Shown piece after piece: positions 26,412 to 36,718 of a stretch of DNA of 64,000 bases; position 1 is the first letter of the stretch; every line of letters begins with the position of its first letter. The DNA comes from Pithys albifrons albifrons. Its lineage: Eukaryota > Chordata > Aves > Passeriformes > Thamnophilidae. Under the pieces are notes generated by a model. The model was not told where the DNA came from. It did no database searches and saw only the letters and a program-made list of their open reading frames with translations. Where the stretch lies: contig NC_092470.1 in assembly GCF_047495875.1 (NCBI RefSeq), positions 15,351,001 to 15,415,000 on the forward strand, in the 5' to 3' direction. Both the position numbers and the translations under genes were made by a program.

Positions 26412-29400
26412 CTACCAGGTAATGAGTCACAGCTTCACTTCATGTGGATCAGCTGACACTTGATTTACTGTGAGGGCTACCTGTATTAAAACTAATCAGA
26501 GGCTATCGAGGAAACCCAAACAGATCCAACCTTCCACAATTTAATCTCCCCACAAATAAAATCTACTCATAAATCAGAGCCAGCATGTAAATGTGTCCCT
26601 CTAATGCTTCTATTAGGAAACCTAAAACCACAAAAAGCCCAGTAGAATCTGAAAACCATGGTAATGTCGGCAGTATCAGACTAATTCATAAGACACAAGG
26701 AGATTCTACCTCTACAGCTGGATAATTAGTCAAGATGGAAAAAGCAATTTGACAGAAATGCTGATGTCTCAGTTTTCATTTTGAAACTTAAAATGGACAT
26801 ATTATTACATTTTTATTGAACTTTCCAGATAAACACAGAGAAAATGATAGATAAAAGGTATTAAAATCATCATTATTGTTTTTACTTACTGAAAGGGGAA
26901 TTCTGATAGAAAAATGAAGTAAACAAAACATACTGCTTTTAGTAAAAAATTACATTAAAAGCTGAGTTTCACAACAATACAGGTATTTGTTACAGGTGAA
27001 GCATCTCTCCTGATCAGGTCTGGTAATGAGCTACTCTCAAGCAAACAACAGCATTAGTTCATGGACAGGTTCAGCTTGATGGAGAAAAGGCATGTTGATA
27101 AAATGGAATTACTGTGGTGACAATCACTCTCCTGAATGATTATTATCATATTGTGTTGTCCAGGTGGTAAAACAAGATCCATGTAGAGGAGAGTGGAGAC
27201 TGAGACTTGTACTCCAGAACTCCAGTCCACAAAGGATAAGTTTGGCACTGCTGCAATTTATGTAAGTCAAAAAGTTGAATACTAACAAATTTTTTTTGTG
27301 AAGACCTTGATTCTCTTTTCCTTAGCAGTGCTGCACTCCAGAGTGGCATTTTTTCACTGCTGCAAACAGAGAAAGAATCAAGATACTTCTCATCAAAAGA
27401 TTAATGATGAATGCCCACGTGAAGGAAGTTATGTTAAGTACACCGGTTGTCTTAAGGTGTTGTGCTCCATTTTGCTTCAGTGTGATGTGCACAGACTATT
27501 AATAACAGTAAATGATTGCATTTGGGACAAAAATTCAAGGAAATATTTTATAACAAAATCTGCATTCAAGCTGGATATCAACTTTCACATACTGTTCATA
27601 AATCACTGAAGAGACATTTATGATTGATTTACAGGCTGTAGATATATAAAAGTAATAGTTGCCTTCAGAACAACTGTCCTTCATCCTAATTATGCAGCCA
27701 AACATATCCTTAGTAATTGATAGGTAGGATGTTCTCAGAAAAGAGACTTTGAAAGTCAGAAAGGGAGCTAAGGTATAGGTGCAAAGCTGGACACTGGATG
27801 GTAGTTTCAAGTGTTTGTTTTTAGGCAACAGGAAATAGTTCCCATTCTTGTGGTGTCAATATTAGTTGTGATGCCTTTGGCACCAGATCCCACTGAGATA
27901 GAAAATAGAAATTGTGGCTCTTCCTCCATGAAAAATAACTGCTGCAGGTCACTTTCCCCAAACAGCAAACATTCATGTGAGAGCTTACAGGATATTTCCT
28001 GTAACCCAATTATTTTCTTTTTAAAATAGCAATGAAAAGTGGAGCAGGAATGTAACTTTGTTAAGAACCTGTCAGGCTTTTCCTCTCCTTGTTGCTCCAT
28101 TTTCTCCATGCTTATTGAACACACTAGAATTAGCATCAGGCAAGGCTGTGTTGAGAAGTATCAAGATAACAAGCTCACAAATCTCCTTTAATGACACCTT
28201 CCTCTCCCACACCCTGACGTTTTTTACAGGAGAGTTGTTGTGTTACTGTCAACCAAAATATGGGCTCTGTTTGCTTCACAGTAAGTAAGTGGACATTTTT
28301 TCCCTGATGGCCTTGCTTATTTCAAGGTCAATTAGAGCAACTCTGCTGCCTTACCAAGGGACTATCAAATGCCTTGGTTTTATTCTTCGACCTTCCATTG
28401 TATTGCCTTGTTTTCATATCAGAGGTCAGGCCAAGAGCAAGTGAATTCCCTTTATCTTTCACTGACTTTGCTAAGTTCCAGCAAGGTCAACAACTCCTCT
28501 CTCCCCTGCATTCCTCTGTCCTGCATTTTATCATTACTTCAGAGATATTAGACTCCTTCATACCAACAAACACTGTAAGAATCCTTCCTAAGGGGATTGG
28601 CCTCTCTGACCTTAAGGATGAAAAAGATGCAGCAACACTCTGGTGCTCTTTGGATAAAGTTTGCCTGCAGATCCAGAGGAATCCTCAGCAAGGTCATCAG
28701 TCCACTGTAGTGACTTCAGTAAAGGCTTCTCTTTCACTTAAGTCTTTATACCAGATGACCATTGCCTTAAATATCAGTTTTTATACTCAGACATTACTTA
28801 CTATGGTTACAGACATTTCAGTTTCACATGCTTTCATAGACGTGCAGTAATTCAGGGATTCTGTTAATTCTAAACCAGTAACACAAAATAAACCACTAAA
28901 ATACCAGCAAAATATGGTTTTTTAAAAAATCAGCTCCATTCTTTAAGTTTCTACTTGCTTCCATTACTCTGTGTTGCAAACCTTTGAGGACCAAATGCTG
29001 TCAAGAAGGCTGAAACTTAATTACAACAGCCTCTTACAACAGACTATAAGACAGAAGAAAAACATTTAATTTTGTAAAAAATTCTCACTATATACTCATA
29101 CTGCTGCCAGTTTTGAAAGGCACATTGTTAGTTATTAATATGAAACCAAAAGATTACTACTCAGCTCAGGGTTATGTGTCCAGTCAAAAAGATTGTGACT
29201 GACCTTATGGTACCTGAAGACATCTGTATAGCTAAGGTGACAAAAGAGTGTTCTTTTACATCAAGATCACTCAACTGAAATTACATAAGTATATAAAGTA
29301 ACACCCAACAATACTGTCAGCTGCTCCTAAGATGACCCTATTGAATTGAACTGGGGTCATGCATCAATTGAAGGGGTGAGAGAATTCAGTTCTGGCCAAA

Positions 29401-32400
29401 AAAAGAGGCAATAAAAAGTTTGGTTCATGGCAGCTGGGTTTTTTTTGAGAAGTTGTTCCACAATATCACAATGTTATCAGTACAGTTCAGTTCTCTCCTT
29501 TTTTGTCTGTACTGTCCTACTTTGTGTTTGCTAATTGTCTTGATTCTTTCATGGACAGCATAGGCCACTATTTTAATTGTCCTTGGATCAGTATTCAAAC
29601 TCTTCTTTCAACATCTTTTAGCCTGAGAGTCATAACACTCTCCACAGTGGGACATGGCAGGACTTTCAACTCTGACTACAATGTGTCTTAGAGAGACCCT
29701 ACTACTACAAATTCAGAGCAAAATCACACTGGAAAGTCTCGTCCATTGGGAAGAACCAGCTAATCCAGCGAAGCCCCAGGCCAGGTTTTTACCACTCTGA
29801 GATCGTAATAAAATCTTTTCTGCAGATACGACAGTGATTTTAATAAACTCAGGAACTAGCATCATGAGACAGATACATGCTGCACAAAATGTCTAGAGGA
29901 AAAATGACTGCATTAAATAAAGCAAGCACAAATGTTAGATTGAGAGCATTCATGCCAAACTGCAAGATCCACAGAGAATGTACTCATGGACAGTAAATAA
30001 AAGGCTCCAGGGGAAGTCAGCCTGTGCACCCAAGGCTGGATTTCAAGATGCCATCGAGTATCTCTGTAAACAACTTCTTTATTAAGGGGACAGTTTGATT
30101 TACAAATATCAGGTCCATCAAATTATTATCCAGCAAGTACCATCACAGCACAACTCTTCAGTGTCTGGCTGGAACTCCACTTGCTTACAAAGTGCTTATA
30201 GTTCCCTTGGTACAAAGCACTTCACAAACTTTCATATAAAAGCTCTGCTGCATTTTGCTATTAGAGGAAGTTACTTACAAGGTGGAAGCAAATAGAAGGA
30301 ACAAAATTGTGTCCAGCTATCACAAAAAAAATCCAAGCAATGAATTTTGGGTTGACCCACTAAGACTAGTGCTCAGAGTTGGGCAGAAACGTCCATGTGA
30401 CACCAGCAACTGCAACTGTGTGAGAGCTTGGTGCAACTTCCTACACAAAAGATGTCACCATCACTCCTTGTGCTACCCCACCACCTGGAAGATGAATTCT
30501 TACTGACTCCAGGGAACATTGCCTTCTGCTGCATCATCAGCCATGGATGGGTCTGGCCAAGAATATTTTTCATAGTGTGACAGTGACAGGAAAGCAGAAC
30601 ATTTGTAATAAGGTGTTACTACCATGAGTAAGTATCTTATTTGTTTCATAAATGCACTTCTATTTGTGAAATATAAACAGATGACATTGTCTTTTTGACT
30701 GACTAAATAGAATTATCTCCTAGAATTAGAGCTTCAAGGTCTCATCCTCACAACAAAGAAATTAAATATTTTTATTGTATATTGACTTACAGTTTGGACA
30801 TTCATTGCTTCATGAGGTGCTGATTAACAGTCAGGAAAGCAGCAGTCCATTGTCCAGTAATTTACTTTTCATTTTCTGATTCTGCAAATTAACTTTCCTA
30901 CTAAATGAGGCGTTAGGCTGATGTCAATATTTGCAGGTAGTCCACAATTATACCGTGTTTGCTAAATCACATTGCTTTAATTCAAAAGTCGTTCTGATTT
31001 CCATTTAGACCATGATCCTGCTGGGTGCTTAGTTCTGCTGTAAAAGTGTTGCATGCCCTCAGGTCTCATGGAGTCAATGGCACTAGAGATTACTCAGCTG
31101 CCTTCAGATCTGAGTCTCATTTATTTGGGAAAACCATAATTACAGGTTAGAAGCCAGGTTCATGCAATGTGGATTGCAGACAAGACACCCAGTTCTTGCA
31201 TTTAAGAATCTCCTCTCTTTTTAACTCTTTTCATAGATGGAGATTTCAAGGTGAACCTTCACCTCTTGTTAAACTAATGTTTCTTAATTTTCTGCAGTTT
31301 TTAGCTTCAGTGAGGTGTTCTCCATCCTTTCATCATCTGGAGGAAGGAACAACTATCTAATCAGCTTGTCTGAAGGAAATGCCTTTTAAATGAGTCCAAG
31401 TCTCCAGCAGGACTCAAAATAGCAAGGCAGTAAAGTCAGAAGTGTTTATAGAAAGAAATTGCTTTAAAACTGTTAGCGTTGTGGTATCTTGGAAATGACA
31501 GCTGCTGATACATCCACAAGCTGTCCCAGTCTCAGCTCTCTTGAATGCTGTACCCCCTTGGCTGATGGGCACACTTACACCCCCATTCTACACCAGTAGA
31601 TGAATAAAATCCTTTCCTGCCACCTCCCTCCTGTACCAGCTGATCTGCAGGGTTTTGCACCAGAGAATCAGAAAACAGAATTTCAAAGCCATCCCAAGGA
31701 AAAGCCTCTTGGCTAAAGTCCTGGTATTTCTTATTTAGTTACATTTTCTTCTTTATGCTTTGAACACATCTGAAGTTATTCCTTATTTTCTTAATTGTAA
31801 GCCTTCCCCAAGACAAATGCACCAAGTAGGACCAGTCAGGGGTGCAGCTCTGGTGCCAAGGAGACATGATTTATGTTACATGCAAATCTATTTTGGCAGC
31901 ACATGAGCTTTCCTTTCATCCAAATGACTTAAGGCAAATGAAAACTGGCCTCAACATGGATACACTGCCCTGGAAAGAAACCCAAATGGGTGTAGTCTGA
32001 GAGTGGTATCTGAGACAGCTGTGCCTCATTTTTAACTTCACTGGTGGGATTTTGAATGGAGCAGAATGCAAAACTCTCAGGAACCCCATTTTCCAGTACC
32101 TCATGCTGCACTCTGACATATTCACAGCCAGGTGAAAGTATCTACTCTGCCAGACCAAGGGGCAGCACAAGCGTCAACCCAGCAGACCGAGGCGAGCATG
32201 CCCCAAAGGCAGCTCTCACGATGATGTTCCTCAGTCACTCTTGCAATTATATCAGATTACCAGTGATTTACAGCTAGGCTGGCACCCAGGGCCACGGGGC
32301 AGCAGAGCAACCCCAACGCTGCACTGCACAAACACCTGCCATAAAACCATAGCCATGGGGAAGGGTGAGGGTGCAGACACTTGGGTGAGTATCAAACTCT

Positions 32401-33390
32401 AACAGCTGCTCCTGACCTACAGCAGTGCAAAGGAGAATGATGAAGAACAGTTGTCCTGCAGAAAATATCCAGAGCAGTTTTGGGGACAGAAGTCAATAGT
32501 TACAGTTGCAGCACTGCTTTTGTTCCTTGGGGTTTTTTTATATACACCACAGGACGGATAGGTCTCCTGTGAGAACACCATCTTCTCTTAGCAACTATCC
32601 CTGGTTTTCTCTGCTGCAACCTCAGCAGGAATAGGTACACTGGGTTCCCATCACTCCTCCAGTGAGGCTGTACTGGATGAGGCACACATTAGCCCTCTGG
32701 AGTGTAAAAACATGTCTGGACGGTTTGGGAATATGATTCCAATGGCAATTGTAGAGATGCCTAATGATACAGCTCAGCTGCTTGCTTTGGCACATTTCAC
32801 AGAAGTGGTTTCCACCAGCTCTGCTGAAGGAAAATCATCCTCTCCTCTTCCTCCTCCTGTTACCAACACTGCTGATGGTTAAGCTTAGATTTTCAGTCGG
32901 AACTTTTGCCCCTTAAGGTGTAAGATACCAGTCAAGTACTTCCCGAAGGTCCTCACCCTTCACAACTCTCCCTCAGTTCTTCTGTGCCATAAGCCCTATA
33001 TATCACCGGCAAGGACTCTAGATATGGATCTAAAAATGTATGCATGTCTAGTATCAAAACATGATTACATAGCTAATTTTCAGTAATATTAACCATAAAC
33101 AGGAGGGGGGAAAGGAACTAAAGTAGAAATTGCTTAGTGACAGATCATGAAAACTCCAGCTGCTAAGGTTACCCAGAGGTGAATGTTGACAGAAGCCCAC
33201 AGGTACTCAGCAAGGAGATGTCCAGAGACAAGATGTAATGAGATGGTCTCAGGGGAGCAGACTCATTTAAGATTGTAGTGTCCAAGCTTATCTAGGGCAG
33301 CACACTGCCTCCCAGCTACAAATATTAGAATGTTAGAGTGTTCATGAAAACCTGACAAGGTATCTGCAAGATATTTAATGCAAATTACTC

Positions 33391-33410
33391 TGTGTGTGTG
33401 GGGGGGGGGG
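33391..33410 (+). repeat. (TG)n followed by a run of G
   Basis: Five TG units run directly into a homopolymer of about eleven G (33400-33410). A likely site of slippage and sequencing error. Confidence 0.9.
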
Positions 33411-36200
33411 AAGTTGTTAATGCTTGCTTTGGTTGGAGAAATAGCCAAGAATTGTGTTGGCAAAACTACTGAGCCCTGAGGAAAAGGGACTATTCTAGCT
33501 ATAAAGCCGTTTTTCATTCTGGGCTAATGATAATCCAAGGACATTAGTATTCCACACATTAGTAGTTAAAGCTGCGTCAATTTAGGCCAGAAAAGCTGTT
33601 TGGGTATAGCAATAATTAACTATTAAATCCAAACAGGTCACTTGTCCATCCCTGAAGCACTCTACCGAGATCCCTCAGGAATGTGGTATGTTGAAAGGCA
33701 AAACTCAGGGCTACCAACGTACTTGAGTGGAGATGCAGGACCCTCATTCTTTCTTGCTGCAGAGCAATCCAGGAAGAATTTTTCTAGGGGAAGTAAGTAT
33801 ACAACATAAAGAAGAGCAAAAAAGCCAGGCATTCTGTCTCTTCTGGACAGAAATTGAACTGATAATTGTATTCTGCTGCAATAAACTAAGCAACCAGATG
33901 TTTCAGATAATTAGTATTAGAGTCAAATTTTTCTAGCAGCTGCTTTCCTTGTGAAAGACAAGCAGTTTATCAGCCTGGACAAATTCTTCTAACAGGATGT
34001 CTAAGACGTGATCAAGGCAAAAGATGGCATTTCCATATATATTATAAAAATACTACATTATTCAAAGCTTTAAAACATAGACTTGAATATTAGTGACTGC
34101 AGTGGCATGTGCAGAAGTTTACTTCTGCCTCCAGATACACATTTGGGGAGTTATATGAGTTTTCAGAGCTCTGCTGCCTTTAGCATCGAACTTAGAGCAA
34201 GCAAAACTTGACTGGAAAGACCACCATGCCCCAAAAGGTGGGTTGTTATTTTTTTCAGGATATTTTATGACTTCCCCTACCATAACTCTGTTGAGCTTGT
34301 CCATCCTGTTTATAACACACTGCAGCATCCACCTGGAGCAAAGCATCTGTCTAGCCACACTAATTGAATTAATCTGCAAATCTGCCCATCTAGACATAAG
34401 AGACCTTGCTAGCCAGCTTCCTAACTTCAGGACTTTTATAGCAGAGGTCCCAAATAAGCATTTTAGGAAGGAGATGAACAGTTCTGTTGTCTAAAGAGAT
34501 TTCCAGAAAAATTAGCTTTTTTGAGTTTCTTTGGTGGAAGAACCAGTTTTCCCTGGATGAAAAACAAACACCCTATGAATTGGCAGAAACCTGTATGGAA
34601 CAGCCTGTTTTTCATGGCCTCATGCAAAAACGTTTGCATTTGAGGCCTCAAGTAGCTTCTAACATGCATCTTGTGAAGCTTGCAATGTCTGAAGGACTGA
34701 TCTGTATCTCATTAAAATGAAGACCACTCAGCTATAAGCATCAGACTGTTCTCCCCACTAATTGTTCAGTAAGGATGCCTCAGGCCGTCAATGTTGGAGA
34801 CTGTGTCCCTGGGGCAGATGGGACTACAGACACCTGCTGATGTGGCCCAGACCTGCTGGAAAAGCTGTGGCAAGCCAAAGTACAGCATAGGATAAACTGT
34901 TGGCAGCTGAGGAGCAAAGGGCAGCAACTGAGCGGGCCAGGTCTCTCCCTTTTCTTTCTATCAATGGTTTGCAGTTCTGCTGGGGCAATGTGCACCAGCT
35001 GGTCTGGGTAAAGATTCATCAACCTGGGTGGAGACTGCTCAGGAGTAATTTTCAGCATCTATTTACTGAAGTTGCTCCCATAAAACTAGGCCAAAATGAA
35101 AAGCCCCCAAGCGATGAGAGTATTTTGGGAGGAGAAACTCAAAAAGAGTGCAGGAAGGAAAAAAAAAGGGCTCATTTAAAATGTCAGTTGTTGACTTCCT
35201 GATGATGACTGGCTTATGCCTTGAAAAATTATAATGTTCTTAAGTTCTGTTTTCATAGGTGACTTCTGAGGTGTTCAGAAGGTGGCTCAACCACCTTTGA
35301 AAATGAAATTTAGGACTCAAATTATGAATTATTTATGGAAAATATTACCAGTGTTTCCACAGGAAACTGTTCTCAAAGAAAACTCTCAAAGGCCACGGGC
35401 ATCCCAGTACTAAATGGATCATGGAATTAAACTTTCACATAACTGGAACTTTAATAACACATGGAAGTCAGACAGCAGCCCCCAGTGTGGATACAGAAAT
35501 GAGTTGAAAAAGAGCACTCAAGGAGTGAAACAGATCAGGTTTTGCTATTACGCCAACAAGGAATGTGATCTGTAATAGTAGAAGCGAAGATTAGTGGTTT
35601 TTAACAGGAGATATCGCTTGAAATTAGAACTCGAGGCAGGGGTGACCACAAAGGGCACGTGGCTGGGACACTAAGGACAGGCAAGGCTGGCCCACATGGC
35701 AGCAGGACGCGACGCATGACACCTTCTGCCGCTCCTTGTTTGTGACCATTTAATTTTTGTGCACACACACCCCCTTTCCCCTTCTAAAGGGACACCTAGA
35801 ACTGTATGAAATTAGGGCGCCCGGGGAGTGAGTGGCACCTGGACGGAGGTGCCGGAGAGGCCACTGCGGGGGCACATCCTGCCCTGAACCCGCGTGAAGG
35901 GCTCCCACTCGCAGCCCCGCGCGGGAGCATCGCGGCTCCCTCCGCTCGCGGGTGCGGATTCGGGGGGCAGTCGGGGTTGCGGGGGACTCGCTGCGGTCGC
36001 TCCCCCCGCGGCGACAAGAACCGGCAGATCCCGGGACGGGGCCGCCCCGCCCGCCGCCGCCGCGGAGCCTCCGCCAGCTCCATCCCTATCCCCATCCCCG
36101 CGCGTTCCCCGCCCCTCGCCAGCGGGGGCGCGGATCCGGCCTGCGCGGGGCGGCGGAGAGAGGGAGCGCGGCCGGGCGAGGGGAGGAGAGAAGCGAAGAG

Positions 36201-36221
36201 GCGGCGGCGGAGGCGGCGGCG
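36201..36221 (+). repeat. Imperfect GCG/GCG-type trinucleotide tract in the leader
   Basis: GC-rich triplet run (gcggcggcgg, then aggcggcggcg) just upstream of the upstream ORF start. It is G-rich on the transcribed RNA and could fold, which may add to translational control of the leader. Confidence 0.7.
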
Positions 36222-36229
36222 AGCTGGCC

Positions 36230-36283
36230 ATGGCAGCAGCAGCCCGCGGGCGGAGAGGCAGCCGCCGCGGGCTGCCGCTGTGA
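36230..36283 (+). promoter_or_regulatory. Upstream ORF (17 codons) in the presumed SLCO3A1 leader
   Basis: An ATG at 36230 in strong Kozak context (gccATGg: G at -3, G at +4) opens a 17-codon frame (MAAAARGRRGSRRGLPL) that stops at TGA 36281-36283, 94 nt before the SLCO3A1 ATG and out of frame with it. If the transcript starts upstream of 36230, scanning ribosomes would meet this start first and would have to reinitiate or leak past it. That is inference: the transcription start is not known, and the peptide is Arg/Ala-rich simply because the DNA is GC-rich. Confidence 0.5.
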
Positions 36284-36293
36284 TTGGCACCCC

Positions 36294-36319
36294 GAGGAGA
36301 AGGAGGAGGAGGAGGAAGG
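36294..36319 (+). repeat. GGA-rich purine tract in the leader
   Basis: A pure-purine GAG/AGG repeat lying between the upstream ORF and the main ATG. It would be part of the 5' UTR and is a possible site for G-rich RNA structure or SR-protein-type binding. No stronger claim can be made. Confidence 0.7.
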
Positions 36320-36377
36320 CGCGGAGCAGCCGCGGGGCCCGCCATCCCGCGACGGCGGAGCGGCGTTGCCCGGGAGG

Positions 36378-36554
36378 ATGCCGGGGAAGCGGGGCTCGGC
36401 GGGCGGCGGCGGCGGCGGCAGCGAGCTCCCGGGGGCCGGCGCGCCGCGGCAGCGCAGGCGGCGGAGGAAGGTCTCCTGCTTCTCCAGCATCCAGCTCTTC
36501 CTGGTGTCCGAGTGCGCCCTGATGCTGGCCCAGGGCACGGTGGGAGCCTACCTG
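36378..36554 (+). CDS. SLCO3A1: SLCO3A1 (OATP3A1) coding exon 1
   Basis: First coding exon of a solute carrier organic anion transporter, 59 codons. The family is a set of 12-TM plasma-membrane proteins doing sodium-independent exchange of organic anions; OATP3A1 is reported to carry prostaglandins, thyroxine and oestrone sulfate. The sequence shows an N-terminal cytosolic segment with a Gly tract (residues 9-14, GGC x6), an Arg/Lys block (about 24-31, where the human protein as I recall it is Lys-rich), then KVSCFSSIQLFLVSECALML and AQGTVGAYL, which lead into TM1 (about 39-62). The residue 31-59 stretch closely matches my memory of vertebrate SLCO3A1. The start was chosen because the ATG at 36378 has A at -3, gives an N-terminus of family-typical length, and begins M-x-G-K as in the human protein. 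The reading frame is also open upstream, so a longer N-terminus cannot be excluded by frame alone. The donor is CTG|gtgagt, phase 0. Confidence 0.95.
36402..36419 (+). repeat. Coding (GGC)6 trinucleotide tract
   Basis: Six perfect GGC codons give Gly residues 9-14 of the predicted transporter, flanked by further GC-rich triplets. The tract lies in the unstructured cytosolic N-terminus, where length change would be tolerated, so it is likely to vary between individuals and species. Confidence 0.9.
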
Positions 36555-36707
36555 GTGAGTGGGGCCGGCCCGCAGCCCCCCGCCCCGGCGAGGCTGAGCC
36601 GCGGGCGTGGGTGCGCCGCGGAGCTCGGGGGAAGTTTCGCCGGGGCGGCTCAGCGGGCAGCCCCCGAGCCCGTGGGGGTCACGGCAACCCGGCGTTTGGC
36701 GGCTGAA

Positions 36708-36718
36708 ATGACTCAGCA
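36708..36718 (+). promoter_or_regulatory. Antioxidant-response / small-MAF type element
   Basis: The sequence aTGACTCAGCa fits the RTGACNNNGCR consensus for NRF2/small-MAF binding exactly, and it contains an AP-1 core (TGACTCA). It lies 154 nt into intron 1, inside the CpG island, where such elements are often functional. A single short match has appreciable chance occurrence. Confidence 0.4.

Larger units (their letters stand above)
23285..35809. other. Intergenic sequence upstream of SLCO3A1, no supported gene
   Basis: About 12.5 kb of AT-rich DNA leading to the CpG island. It contains the (TTG)n/T tract, the hairpin at 26389, a TG/G run at 33391 and a 158-codon frame at 28374-28850 with no recognisable domain. 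Distal enhancers of SLCO3A1 could lie here, but none can be shown from sequence alone. Confidence 0.72.

Noticed and set aside
28374..28850. 158-codon + strand open frame
   Set aside because: No recognisable domain, no good Kozak context or flanking splice signals, and one frame of this length is plausible by chance among six frames of 64 kb.
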